Below are positions 42,800 to 52,388 of a stretch of 64,000 bases of DNA, one piece after another (position 1 is the stretch's first letter; each line of letters opens with the position of its first letter). The position numbers and the translations under genes are program-made. The DNA comes from Kappaphycus alvarezii (Eukaryota > Rhodophyta > Florideophyceae > Gigartinales > Solieriaceae). The stretch spans positions 54,538 through 118,537 of the forward strand of contig NADL03000569.1 of the NCBI GenBank assembly GCA_002205965.3. Reading direction: 5' to 3'. Below the pieces are notes generated by a model. It was given only the letters and a program-made list of their open reading frames with translations, had not been told where the DNA came from and made no database searches.

Positions 42800-45700
42800 T
42801 CACTGCTCTTCTTCTGCTTCCGTTAGTGTTCGCTGTCTTATTGATAAAATGTATGGTCTCTCAAACGGGTACGGATGCAACTGATTACCAATATGATGCT
42901 CTAAAAAGTAGGTTCGCATTACTGGTACCTCACTTTGTAGCATAGCCTCATATATTGGTTTGATAACATCGAGGTGGGGTTGAATACATTCTTCTTCCGT
43001 GACTCTTCCGAATCTTCCAAGAGTGAAAAAATATATGTGATATGCAAACTCTTCTGGAAGATGCCGGAGGAATGGATGTCGATAAGAAAAGAAGACGCGC
43101 ATCATCAAGAACGAATCTTCGTAAGATAAGTGCGGTCCATGTAGCGCCCTAAAACATAAACAGATGCTTATCATGAAATAAGAAATGACCTGCGCATCGT
43201 TCGCATCCTCGGAGATATTGCGCAGCCAAAAAGATAATCTTCTTCTTCCGACTGTATGCTGTGCATGGTTGTGAAGGAGAGCTAGAGATGAAGTTGTGGT
43301 GGACGGTCCCGATGAATGGCCGCGACCAGCTCCTGACGTACTGGGACCTGCACGAGGTCCTCTCGGGGGACGACCGGAACCTCTTCTGGGCGGGTTGTTG
43401 TCTCCTGAAGGTCCTCCTCTGGTCATCATCACTGCTTCAGGAGGATCCTCGCCGCCTCCAACGTTCCCAATTTGTGGCGGAGAAACGTAAGGTTCCCATA
43501 GAGGATACGGGACCAGCCTGTATTCCATATCCGGGGGTAAGGCGTAACCTCTCAGTCGCACATCTTGGTTGTTCTTGAGAAATACGTAAATTGGACGGAT
43601 AATATTCAGATACGTTTGCGACAAGTCTCCAGCAGCTACCATTCCATATCTTCCTATAGAGTAATGATATATTACCTCCACAAACTCTGGACCTGCTTCC
43701 GTGAACCTTCCGTTTTGGAATGAAAATAGAACTCTTATTAATAGTCGGAAATCTTCTTCAGGTAGCAATGGTCCGTTCAACGTACGAAAACATAGGCATA
43801 TATTAATGTAGAAATGGATGATTACGTGGAGTTCGTAGTAGTCCCGCGTAATCGAGATGATCCATTCCCAGGCCCTTTTTCCTCCCATAGGAATCATTCT
43901 ATAGTTAAAGATGAGTATGCCCCGTGGTTGCGCATAGTCCTGTGTGAGAAGGAATTCTTCAGGCCTCTGATGGTAAGGGACCAGACGACGTGCATGGATG
44001 GCCCTCCTTGATCTCTTCCCTGAGCTTGAACAGAGCTGATAGTGCGGGTGTCTTTCCTCCGTGACGATGCAAGGGTTCGAGTACTTGGTTTGGAAGGCCG
44101 GCCACTTCACAGCCTGCTGCATTGCTTTTCCATGTACTACAAGTACTTTAGAGCCAACTGAAAAGGTTCTGACTGCAGGTTCTGCATCCTTATTTCTTGT
44201 CTGTGTTAGCGCGCGGTGTGATCTCCAGCCTTCGGTGGCCAGTAGTTCAACTTCCCTACTCTCTTCATCGATAATATTTGTTTCCATGTCTCTCTGTAAC
44301 ATTCTAGGAGCCCTTCCGTACATTAGCTCGAATGGTGAGCGTCCATTTCTTCCTCTTCTTCGACGATAGCCGTATAACACTTTTGGTAAGGCATCTTCCC
44401 ACTGGATTTCATTCTCCGACATAGTTTTCGATATTGCTCGTTTGATGGTTCCAACCATCCTCTCCGCTTTCCCGTTGGACATAGGAGCGTATGCGAGAAC
44501 GGTCTTCAGCTGAATCCCTTTCTCTTCCAAAAAACGAAGCAGTGAAGTTGCAGTAAAACAAAGGGCGTTATCCGAGATGATCCTTTTTGGAAGACCAAAC
44601 GGTTCAATTATTTCTTTTTCGATGAATCTCAGTACCACCTCAGCATTTGCCTCCTCGACTGCAACTGCTATTGGCCATCCAGTAAGATGTTCCACCCCTA
44701 TAAGGAGATATTTGTTTCCGGAAGAAGTTTCCTTGAACGGGCCCGCGAAGTCAATTGAGAAGGTTTCAAAGAGACCGGAAACTGGAAAACTTAGAGTTGT
44801 CTTATACTTCCGTATTGGAGTGAATTTTTGGCAGTTGTCGCAGCTTTTCACGAAATTATAGACGTCCTTATGGATACCGGGCCACCAGAATCTCTCAGTT
44901 ACGAATTTTTTGGTTGTTTCGAGATCCCAATGCCCTAGCTCATCATGGAAAGTCCTCAAGATCTTCATTCTTTCTTTCAAAGGGGCCACTAGTCGGGGAC
45001 CGGCTTTAGTGTGCCGGAAGAGTTTCCCATTCCACAATGTAAAAGCCTTTTGATTCCTGCGTACCCAATTTCGGTGTTCAAGATCAACCTTTCTCATTTC
45101 TAGTCCATCGAGGAATTTGATCAGTCCGTGAATATTAGCTTCGTACTCGTTATCGTTCGGCAACTGCAACTCGGCGACTCCGACGATGTCCTCCGAAGCT
45201 TTTTCATTTGGAATCAGTGCGTCCCTCAAGCGGGATAGGTAATCGGCAGGCTGATTATTGCGTCCGGGTCTATACACAATTTCAAACCGATATTCTGCGA
45301 AAATGTCGAGCCATCGGGCCAAGCGGTGATGTACATCCTTCTTTTGGAATGCTGTTTTAAGTGCCTGGTGATCAGTTATCAAGACAAATTTCTCGAGTGA
45401 TAAAAGGTATACGCGAAACTTTTTCAGCGCGAAGACGACAGCTAGCGCTTCTTTCTCGCAGACTGAGTATCTCTTTTCCGCATCATTCAGAGTTCGGCTT
45501 GCGAATTGAACAGGGTGTAGTCTTCCGTTTTCATCTTTTTGGGACAAAACGGCACCCAAAGACCGTTCTGAGGCATCTGTCTCCACAACGAATGGTCTCT
45601 TGAAATCTGGGTACATGAGAACTGGGGGGACACATAGCTTATCTTTAAGCTCCTGAAATGCAGTTTCCATTTCCTTGTTCCAGTAAAATTTTCCGTTCTT

Positions 45701-46570
45701 CGTAGTGCTGGCATGTAACGGTGCTGCAGTCTTGGCGAAATCTTTGATAAATCTTCTGTAATATGAGGCCAGTCCTAAGAAGCTTCGGACCTCCGTCTTT
45801 GAAGCGGGCCTTGGTGCCAACTTTATTTTTTTCGTTTTCTCTGGATCCACTCTAATTCCCTCTTGGTCGACGATATGACCGAGTAATTGGATAGAAGTTT
45901 TCGCAAAGAAGCATTTGCTCAACTTAATTTTCAAGCTATACTCCGATATCCTCTCCACAACTGTCTTGACGTGCGAGATGTGCTGATCCAATGTTTCTGA
46001 GAATATGACGACATCATCGATATAGACTCTTGCGAATGGAAGTCCTTTCAAAACCTCGTTCATCATTCTTTGGAATGTAGCTGGTGCATTCATGAGACCA
46101 AAAGGCATCACTTCGAACCTGAACGTACCGGCTTTGCTGGTAAAGGTTGTTTTTTCCTTACATTTTTCATCCAATGGAATCTGCCAATAGCCAGTGTAAA
46201 GGTCAATTGAGGTGAAATATCTCCCGTCCTTCAGGTCCTCGAGGATCTCCTCCATGTTCGGAATCGGAAATCGATCGGGTATCATTCTCTGGTTCAGTTG
46301 TCGGTAATCGACGCAAAAACGCAGCTTTCCATCCTTCTTTGGTGCGACCACAACTGGAAACGACCATGGGGATGAAACTGGTCGAATAATATCATTTTTC
46401 AGCATACTTGTAACATTTTCTGAGATAAATTGGTCATATTTTGGCGGTTGACGTCTAGGCTTGTGGTAAATCGGTTGAGTGTCGGTAAGTTCGAACGAGT
46501 GAGTAACCGGTACACTTGCTTGTCTTAAATCTGAAACGCTCCATGCAATTACTTCGGAAGATGTTAACAT
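42800..46570 (-). CDS. pol: Gypsy Pol: RT-RNase H-integrase plus a novel duplicated C-terminal domain, 1256 aa
   Basis: One open frame from ATG 46570. RT: SID at 121-123, MPFGLMNAPATFQ at 155-167, YIDDV at 183-187. RNase H: TDAS with D332, E374, D400. Integrase: H542-x4-H547 and C577-x2-C580 zinc finger, D607 (FSIDFAGPF), D667 (SDNA), E703 (NGKAER), so DD35E spacing. A GPF/Y-like module (KVLVVHGKAM...RRLVPYHQ) spans about 800-870. All catalytic residues are present. Residues about 895-1256 are extra: two copies of a roughly 130-residue domain (895-1030 and 1106-1240), about one third identical by eye, sharing ICLCFR-x-L-x-GP, an E-D pair, RV-x-FS, GR-(Y/F)-G and I-(R/K)-PIY. A Gly/Pro/Arg-rich linker (1036-1105, RRGSGRPPRGPRAG) joins them. 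There is no chromodomain. I do not recognise this extension. Envelope-like membrane segments are not obvious. The start may lie further upstream in a frame-shifted gag-pol fusion. Confidence 0.95.
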   Translation of the reverse strand: MLTSSEVIAWSVSDLRQASVPVTHSFELTDTQPIYHKPRRQPPKYDQFISENVTSMLKNDIIRPVSSPWSFPVVVAPKKDGKLRFCVDYRQLNQRMIPDRFPIPNMEEILEDLKDGRYFTSIDLYTGYWQIPLDEKCKEKTTFTSKAGTFRFEVMPFGLMNAPATFQRMMNEVLKGLPFARVYIDDVVIFSETLDQHISHVKTVVERISEYSLKIKLSKCFFAKTSIQLLGHIVDQEGIRVDPEKTKKIKLAPRPASKTEVRSFLGLASYYRRFIKDFAKTAAPLHASTTKNGKFYWNKEMETAFQELKDKLCVPPVLMYPDFKRPFVVETDASERSLGAVLSQKDENGRLHPVQFASRTLNDAEKRYSVCEKEALAVVFALKKFRVYLLSLEKFVLITDHQALKTAFQKKDVHHRLARWLDIFAEYRFEIVYRPGRNNQPADYLSRLRDALIPNEKASEDIVGVAELQLPNDNEYEANIHGLIKFLDGLEMRKVDLEHRNWVRRNQKAFTLWNGKLFRHTKAGPRLVAPLKERMKILRTFHDELGHWDLETTKKFVTERFWWPGIHKDVYNFVKSCDNCQKFTPIRKYKTTLSFPVSGLFETFSIDFAGPFKETSSGNKYLLIGVEHLTGWPIAVAVEEANAEVVLRFIEKEIIEPFGLPKRIISDNALCFTATSLLRFLEEKGIQLKTVLAYAPMSNGKAERMVGTIKRAISKTMSENEIQWEDALPKVLYGYRRRRGRNGRSPFELMYGRAPRMLQRDMETNIIDEESREVELLATEGWRSHRALTQTRNKDAEPAVRTFSVGSKVLVVHGKAMQQAVKWPAFQTKYSNPCIVTEERHPHYQLCSSSGKRSRRAIHARRLVPYHQRPEEFLLTQDYAQPRGILIFNYRMIPMGGKRAWEWIISITRDYYELHVIIHFYINICLCFRTLNGPLLPEEDFRLLIRVLFSFQNGRFTEAGPEFVEVIYHYSIGRYGMVAAGDLSQTYLNIIRPIYVFLKNNQDVRLRGYALPPDMEYRLVPYPLWEPYVSPPQIGNVGGGEDPPEAVMMTRGGPSGDNNPPRRGSGRPPRGPRAGPSTSGAGRGHSSGPSTTTSSLALLHNHAQHTVGRRRLSFWLRNISEDANDAQVISYFMISICLCFRALHGPHLSYEDSFLMMRVFFSYRHPFLRHLPEEFAYHIYFFTLGRFGRVTEEECIQPHLDVIKPIYEAMLQSEVPVMRTYFLEHHIGNQLHPYPFERPYILSIRQRTLTEAEEEQ

Positions 46571-47101
46571 GTCGGATATTTTCAGTGAGGCGGGGCGGGA
46601 AGGTGCTGCACTTTTCCTTGGATTTCTGCCATTTGGCGCCCTTTTTCTTCTTGATCCTCAACCTCAATATTTTGAAGGACCTCTTCCGTCGTGCTCACAT
46701 CTTCATATATGGAATTCGACGTATTCTTATTTTCTTTGCAAAGGTAATCTTCTTTCATGCTCCGAATTCTGTCCTTTGATTCGATATCATCGCAAAAAGA
46801 AACACATTCGGGTTTCAAACTTATCCTAGAATTCCAGTCGTCATCTGTTTCAAACCCGAATCATAATCGTCCCATGCCATGTTCATTACCCCCGAGGGTA
46901 CCCTTTTCCACTTCCGAAAGTGTTAGTTGGTTCCGAATCTTCGCTGTCATAGCTAGAAGTGAAATCTTCACTGTCCGTTTCTTTTAAATCTTCAGGATGC
47001 GTGCTTTTGTCGAAATCCAGGGGCATCTTCACGGTTCTGCCGTCAATATTAACTGAAACCATTTGGTTGCCCAAGTCAATGCATGTTCCTAGTCTTTCCA
47101 T
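46571..47101 (-). pseudogene. Gypsy protease end and protease-RT linker, frameshifted
   Basis: The gag-protease frame stops at 47089, but the sequence continues sensibly one base shifted, from 47101 (MERLGTCIDLGNQMVSVNID), as the last strand of the protease. It goes on with acidic linker sequence (PEDLKETDSEDFTSSYDSE) to 46886, then another frame (46818-46582, IRSMKEDYLCKENKNTSNSI). At least two frame changes lie between protease and RT. One could be a regulated -1 shift, but no slippery heptamer is evident, so small deletions are as likely. Confidence 0.6.
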
Positions 47102-48762
47102 TGTGGGCAGCCAATGATTGCATCGAAAGGGAGATCCGGCATGACAAGAAAGTCTACATCAACTTTAGAGTCCCCAAAGAACACGGAAACCTTGTCAACA
47201 GTGCCCATGCATTTTGAGACGGTTCCATCCGCTACAGTTATTTTTCGAGTCGTTGGAGTAATTTCGAGACCTAGATCTGTCACCAAAGTTTCTGAAATGA
47301 GGTTTGGAACAGCACCCGAATCGAAGAGAGCTTGGGTTTTCATACCCAATACTTTGACTGGTACCAGCTTAAGACGTCTTGGTGCTGTCGAGGCCGATTG
47401 AAGAAACAGTTTCTTACCCTTAGCGGACTTATTAGACCTGATAATTTTTTTGAGTTCTTTTCTCGCATCCTCTGCGTCGCCCCTCAAAAGTTGACCAAAC
47501 GTTATCCCAGTTGGGGCCGATGCAAGCTCAGCCACCAAATTGTACCTCTTCACATACTCTAGTACGTCCTTAGAGATACTCTTAACTTTCTTACTCTTTT
47601 TCGTCTTCTTGGCCGGAGTGACTCCCACTCCTGGAACAACTTGATCAGACCTCTTGGTTCGAGGAGGTACAGGTGCTGGGATATGCTCCAGCATTCCATA
47701 CTCTAGCCTAGGTTTCTTCGATAAAATGTTCCCTTCCCCATCCCTTTTTGTCACATTGACTTGACTAATCTCTTCAGCGATGGATACGTTACCGGCATCC
47801 GTCAACCTTTGATCCCTTCTATTTTGTAAGATTTTCACCTCTGGTCCTGACTCACTCCTTGCTTCCGATAAATTTGCTCTTCTGTTGTCTTTAGACCAGC
47901 AGTTACTTTCATGATGCCCATATCGACCGCACTTTGCACAACGAGTGTTTCTATGTGGATTATCAGGACACCTGTTTGCAAAGTGTCCAGGCTTGTGACA
48001 GTAAGAACAGACTTCTGCGGCCTTAGGGGCCCCAGACTGGTTCTTCTTAATGGTAAGAGTAAGGCTTTCCAACTGCGAGGTTATCATGTCAAGTCGATTA
48101 TCGAATCGGGTTTCCAACCTTTCTTCCAAGTTTTTGACATCGCTCCTGACAGATTCTAATGCCGCTGCACTAGTAGCCGGCCTTTGATAATTCTTTTCAG
48201 GATGTACGATAGACATCGATGTGCGGGTTTCCCTCGGTACCTCACTCAGTGACTGAAACGTCTCCGAATTTTTGACAAATTCTACTATGGTACCCTTCAG
48301 TTCATCAAAAGTGTGAGGGCCCTTGATGAGGAGGAAATCGGAGAGCCGCTTATCCCCCATAGCCGCCTTACGCAGCATTCCGTACTTGGCTTGGGCGTTG
48401 AACCCAGCCTTTTCATAAAGATCACACAAGTACACCAATGAGCTTAACAAATCGTCGAAGTTGAGCCGGGCCTCTATGGCGGTACGAATCATCTCATCTG
48501 GTTCTACCTCCTTAGCATACTCTTTCACAAGCCACTCACATACCTCACCGAAGTTACGCCCATTCCCGTTAAGAGACCACCCGTCGATAAACTTGGACTT
48601 ATATTTGTGCTTTGCGTCACCATGAAGATAGGCGAAGATACTTGCGGCCTTCTCTTCATCGCCCTTCTCTCGCATCACAACGTTGACATATGTGTAAAGA
48701 AACTCCTCAACGTCTTCAGTCTTGCCCCCTGTGAACGTTATACGAGCAGCGTTGAGATCCAT
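47089..48762 (-). CDS. gag: Gypsy Gag-protease, 557 aa
   Basis: ATG 48762. An N-terminal capsid-like helical region (1-180, FLYTYVNVVMREKGDEEKAA) is followed by a short coiled coil (205-240). Two CX2CX4HX4C zinc knuckles follow (C252-C265 and C275-C288), then a Lys-rich linker (KKTKKSKKVKSISKD). A retropepsin domain has the active-site DSGA at 481-484 and closes with IIGCP, after which the frame ends six codons later. Gag forms the particle and the knuckles bind genomic RNA. The protease matures Gag-Pol. Length and order are normal for Ty3/gypsy. Confidence 0.92.
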   Translation of the reverse strand: MDLNAARITFTGGKTEDVEEFLYTYVNVVMREKGDEEKAASIFAYLHGDAKHKYKSKFIDGWSLNGNGRNFGEVCEWLVKEYAKEVEPDEMIRTAIEARLNFDDLLSSLVYLCDLYEKAGFNAQAKYGMLRKAAMGDKRLSDFLLIKGPHTFDELKGTIVEFVKNSETFQSLSEVPRETRTSMSIVHPEKNYQRPATSAAALESVRSDVKNLEERLETRFDNRLDMITSQLESLTLTIKKNQSGAPKAAEVCSYCHKPGHFANRCPDNPHRNTRCAKCGRYGHHESNCWSKDNRRANLSEARSESGPEVKILQNRRDQRLTDAGNVSIAEEISQVNVTKRDGEGNILSKKPRLEYGMLEHIPAPVPPRTKRSDQVVPGVGVTPAKKTKKSKKVKSISKDVLEYVKRYNLVAELASAPTGITFGQLLRGDAEDARKELKKIIRSNKSAKGKKLFLQSASTAPRRLKLVPVKVLGMKTQALFDSGAVPNLISETLVTDLGLEITPTTRKITVADGTVSKCMGTVDKVSVFFGDSKVDVDFLVMPDLPFDAIIGCPQWKD

Positions 48763-48828
48763 GATTACCGAAAAGAAATCCCCCGAAGTGTTCCTTACTA
48801 CTGCTCAACTCGAATACCTCGGGTGCAA

Positions 48829-48850
48829 CCCCCTCCACAAGAGTACCAAA
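48829..48850 (-). promoter_or_regulatory. Candidate primer-binding site of the gypsy element
   Basis: Read on minus, the 5' LTR ends CTATCA, followed two bases later by TGGTACTCTTGTGGAGGG. TGG at this place is expected for pairing with a tRNA 3' CCA end. I could not identify the tRNA. Confidence 0.55.
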
Positions 48851-49567
48851 TGATAGGGGTAAATCGGCGGGGAGAGATCCTCAGAACCAATTACCCTGAG
48901 AAGGAGGTGTTGCGAGCGACAAAAGTGCTGCCGTGGTATTGTTGAACGAACAAAAGGGAGTGTATATAGAAGAGAGTTGAGAAGCTACAAGCAAGTATAA
49001 AAGGGGCAGGGTCTACCACCGACGCTCTGCGACTAGCGTAAGAAAAAGTTTTCTTGGGTCTGAAGTTGACTCTCAACTTCCTACTACTCGGGACTTGGCT
49101 TGAAGTTGTCTGCCAACTTGCTTCACCTCCACTAAAGGAAGCAGTTTACTCGGCTTATATAGACTTTTGGCTACCCAAAAGTCTCAAACAAACATACTAA
49201 TAACCATAAAATGTATTCACGGTAATCGTGTGAACCAGAGAGACTATTAGAAGATATTTCCTCAAGGTAAATATCTAGGTGCCATACCCATGCCAGCCAC
49301 CCATCGGCCAGGGGTGGGAATTGATGTGGCCATTATATAGACCTTTCAGAGCTACTTGTAGTATCACCCACAACCTGGAACTGTACTGACATCTACTATG
49401 ACAGCGTGTCCTAAAATGAAAAAATCAACCGATGAATTTGCCACACTCACCCAAATTAAAAATATCTTGCAAATTCAAAAACTGTAAAAATATCTTCCCA
49501 ATTCCGATACTGTATACAATCATGGTCCTCATCTAGATTTTTTTCGTGTGCGAATTTGCGCACATCA
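48851..49567 (-). repeat. 5' LTR of the gypsy element
   Basis: 717 bp, identical to the 3' LTR except for about seven small differences, mostly single-base indels. It would hold the promoter for the minus-strand transcript. A TATAAAAGG-like box lies near 48994-49002 as read on plus, but orientation relative to the transcript is opposite, so it may be incidental. Confidence 0.92.
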
Positions 49568-49572
49568 ATGAC
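49568..49572. repeat. Target-site duplication of the gypsy element (right copy)
   Basis: ATGAC, identical to 42043-42047. Confidence 0.9.
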
Positions 49573-50215
49573 ATTTGTGGAAGAAGCGGGTGTGCCGGTC
49601 TCGGGAGTGTGTGGGGATAGGATGTCGTGGGCGTGGTGTGGGTTGTTGCGGGGTGGAGCATGTGGGTATGGAGCAGCTGCAGTGGCGGGTGGTCGGTGGG
49701 CGGTTGGGGTGACGGTGTGTACTGGGCGTGAGGTGAGGACGGGCGGTATTTTGAAGGCGGAGGTGTGAGGGTTGCGTTTTTGAGTGGACGTTGCTATGCG
49801 GGCAATGGGGATGGTTATTTCTCGTATGACGTAGCCTTGGGTCGGCTTGTCCCACTGGGGCTTGGCGGGGGTCGTATGCCGTGTGCTGTGGCGTGCGTGA
49901 GGATGGCTTGTGACTTTGTGAAGATGACCAGTCCGGCAGCATGTGTCAGGGCATGAACAGAGAGGAGATTGTGGTGGGCGTTGGGGTTTGCGAAGGCTGG
50001 GACAGTGGCCTTGCTACTCTTGCTTAGCTGCGCATCATTTCTTGCGAAGTGGGTGCAGTGCGTATTAGTGTCTGTGATGGAAGTGAGGGGGATAGGGGTG
50101 GGTAGTTCTTGCATGGAGGGGCTGGGTTGTGTCGCCAGGTTGGGGTTGGCCCCTGAGTCAAGGATGAACTTACGCTCCCGGTCGTGGGTCTCCTGGTCGG
50201 GTTGGTCATCCTAGT
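49573..50215 (-). pseudogene. Copia 2 protease and GAG-pre-integrase region
   Basis: A minus frame contains a DSGANPNL active-site motif near 50150-50170, then MQELPTPIPLTSITDTNTHC and AHHNLLSVHALTHAAGLVIF, the 'HNLLS' block that ends copia proteases. It continues in other frames up to the gypsy insertion. Histidine-, Pro- and Thr-rich sequence (49565-49942) is the segment cut by the insertion. Several shifts make it non-functional. Confidence 0.7.
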
Positions 50216-51658
50216 TGGCGAGATCTTGGAGTTCTCGGATCAGGGCTTCATAGTCAATGGTAGAACTTCGTGCGGCTGGTTTGGCGTTTTTGTTGGTGTG
50301 GTTGAGATCCCTACACTGTGCATCAGTGTGCCTTGAATTGGCGAAGCCAAGTGCCACGTGTTGTTGGTAGGGGTTGAACGGGAGGTATCGCTGGGGACGT
50401 GAGCCTTGTTTGAGTGCTCGGAATTGCTAGAGAAGTTGGCCTAGGGTGGCCGCGGTGGTATCAGGGATCGGTAAACCTGAGGATAATGCTGCTTTTAGTG
50501 ATGCAAAAGTTTGATGCCTCCCTGTCTACTCTACCGACACCCAACACCCGGTACTAATCCTTTTTCCCAGTGAGCCAGTCTGATCGTCTTGGATGACCTT
50601 AAATTAGAATAAATTCAAAGGGAGTGAGCCGCCACGCAACTCCATAAATTGGCGGGAGCCTTGTGGCCAGCCATATTATAACCAAAAAAAAAAATATTTT
50701 GGTCGTCTGTAGAATCGGACTTCTACCCTAGCCTGGAGGCCACAGCATGACAAAATGTGCCCGTATGACCCCGGGAGGGCCGATTCTCCAGAGCCATCAC
50801 AGATTGACTGAGTATTCTTCCGAGTATTACTTTTCCCCCTGCCCAAGCTTACAGTCCATCCTCACAGATAGCAACTCTGTTGCACTGCTCCTGTCAAGGT
50901 GTAGAACGCCTTGAGTTCGTTGAAGCGATGAGCTAATTCTTTAGGATCTTTGGGCTTGTGGCTGAGCATTTGAATGCCTATCGGAGCCGTGGTGGGGTTA
51001 TTGCGGAGTACGTTGATCATGAAGGTCACTGTTGTGGCAGGGTTTCCAATATCTGGATAGTTGGCGGCGATTAATTGCTCACGAATGGATTCGTGATTGG
51101 CTAGGTATTTGTGGATGTCTTGATTTTCTGTGAATTTTGTGCTCTCTGCTACGGGTTTGAGATATTGGTGGTCACTTGCTCGATTGGTTTCCAGTAGTTT
51201 TGTACTTGCTGGATAAGCTGGTGGGGTGTAGCATTGGAACCCGGTTGGATGATGAGATTAGCAATTTCGGGTGTGCTATCGATGCGGGCGCATAATAGTA
51301 TGTCCCTTTTATCTTCAAACTTGGCTAGCTGGGCTGGATCGGTCGGGCTGGCCAAGTCGGAATCGACGTGGTCCCTAGCTTGGATCGAATCGGCGGCACC
51401 TGTTACAGATAAAAGCCAGGGCGCATAGTTGGATCTGTCAAGTTTGGGGATTTGGGTATGTAGAGTGTGTTCATGGTGGGTTGGTTACATGAGTGGTATG
51501 GTAGGTCGCTGTCGGACGCGGAGATTTTAGGGAGATGGAAGAGTTCTTTGGTGAGATCGGTGAACGGGGCAGCTTGAGCTTTTCTGGTAGCGCCATTGGC
51601 ATGATCGGTGAGATTGTGGGTAGTTTTCGGTAGTGTTTGTGCGTTTTTGCCCATAACC
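50216..51658 (-). pseudogene. Copia 2 Gag remnants
   Basis: Short minus-strand pieces: a partial zinc-knuckle region (FANSRHTDAQCRDLNH near 50290-50345), KFEDKRDILLCARIDSTPEI with HQLIQQVQNYWKPIEQV (51149-51355), and TMNTLYIPKSPNLTDP near the N-terminus (51403-51480). Stops and frame changes separate them. A segment at 50500-50900 has no copia-like coding and contains poly-A and low-complexity DNA. Confidence 0.5.
51649..51658 (-). promoter_or_regulatory. Copia 2 primer-binding site for half of initiator tRNA-Met
   Basis: Read on minus, the 5' LTR (...CCGTCA) is followed at once by GGTTATGGGC. This is complementary to GCCCAUAACC, the anticodon-loop region (CAU) of initiator tRNA-Met, the same internal site used by Drosophila copia, which is primed by a 5' half-tRNA. 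Confidence 0.75.
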
Positions 51659-51757
51659 TGACGGAACATATACCGTTTCCTCTCTTTATTTTGTGGCCTT
51701 CCGACGGTAGATCGCCTTTTTTTACTCCTTCTACCCAAGGACAGTCGGTCTTGGGTA
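51659..51757 (-). repeat. 5' LTR of copia element 2 (99 bp)
   Basis: Starts TGACGGAACATATACC and ends GGTCTTGGGTA next to the AGCAA duplication. Diverged from the 3' copy, which agrees with an old insertion. Confidence 0.75.
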
Positions 51758-51762
51758 AGCAA

Positions 51763-52100
51763 ATGAGCAAATAACCGATCTGAGTTTCATCGAGCAAATT
51801 TTGGTTTTAAATTCCTAAAATTTGAAACCAGAAAATGAAGCCCAAGAGCAAATGAATGCCCTTTAATAATTTCACTGTAATTGACCAAAACTAATTCTTG
51901 TTGAAAAGGCCCTGACTTACATAAGCGATGTTTACTTGGTACTAGAAAAGAAACAATGTCGACCACGGCATCTAAACTTCAAATAACACCATTTCTCTCA
52001 CATCATCCATGTGGCATCACAACGGCTCTCAAATTAGACTTCCGACGTGGTTTAGCTTATCAAGCCAATCAACAAACAGGCAACTGATAAAAAGAAAATT
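51763..52100. other. AT-rich spacer, nothing recognised
   Basis: Probably contains the left end of the second Harbinger remnant, but no inverted terminus could be matched. Confidence 0.4.
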
Positions 52101-52388
52101 ATGAAAGGTGCTCGTTTCACTCCGGCAGGGGATGCTGCTGTTGCAAGTGCTTGGAAAAATGCCAGTGAGTTTGTCGTAACCGGTGCTGAGAAGAACCATT
52201 AAGACTTTATTCGCCAGGTCACAGAAGTCTACAATGAAACGTTCAAGTCTGTAAGTCAAACAGCAAGGTCCATTGATTCGATCAAGAATCGATCCAAGAT
52301 AATCGTCAAAAGCTGTAAGCTCTTTGCATCCTTTTATGCGAAAATCAAACATAAGAAGCATCTAGGGTCTCCAAATAGGACCTCTTAG
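52101..52388 (+). pseudogene. Second Harbinger SANT/trihelix-type partner ORF remnant
   Basis: ATG 52101 opens ARFTPAGDAAVASAWKNASE (pattern RFT-x2-x-D-x2-...-AW). After an in-frame TAA (about 52200) the same frame continues DFIRQVTEVYNETFKSVSQT and SIDSIKNRSKIIVKSCKLFA. This is the layout of the NAM/trihelix-like partner proteins of PIF/Harbinger elements (W/F-x-R(I/V)-x2-YNE, then RS-x2-S(I/L)-x-(N/S)RW). Further degraded helical pieces occur to about 52950 (GNALRKEKVQRKSNERHVFA). It faces the transposase remnant downstream, again a convergent gene pair. Confidence 0.5.

Larger units (their letters stand above)
42048..49567 (-). mobile_element. Ty3/gypsy LTR retrotransposon, complete, recent
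   Basis: LTRs 42048-42766 and 48851-49567 (about 99% identical), both TG...CA, are flanked by ATGAC on each side. Coding is on the minus strand in the order gag-protease, short broken frames, RT-RNase H-integrase, which is the Ty3/gypsy order. It sits inside the older copia 2. High LTR identity and an intact 1256-codon Pol indicate a young insertion. The breaks at 46570-47090 are the only visible defect. Confidence 0.93.
38365..51757 (-). mobile_element. Ty1/copia LTR retrotransposon 2, old, split by a gypsy element
   Basis: Short terminal direct repeats (38365-38455 and 51659-51757) are flanked by AGCAA on both sides (38360-38364 and 51758-51762), giving a 5-bp target duplication. The inside, on the minus strand, reads gag, DSGA protease, GAG-pre-integrase, integrase, RT and RNase H, all decayed, interrupted at 42048-49567 by a complete gypsy element. 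Without the insertion, copia 2 is about 5.9 kb. Confidence 0.85.

Noticed and set aside
42800..43890. Envelope protein for the gypsy C-terminal extension
   Set aside because: No signal peptide, furin-like site or clear transmembrane anchor, and it is fused in frame to integrase instead of forming a separate ORF.
47085..47105. Programmed -1 frameshift between gypsy protease and downstream linker
   Set aside because: The frames overlap as expected, but there is no canonical slippery heptamer and further frame breaks follow, so a simple indel is at least as likely.
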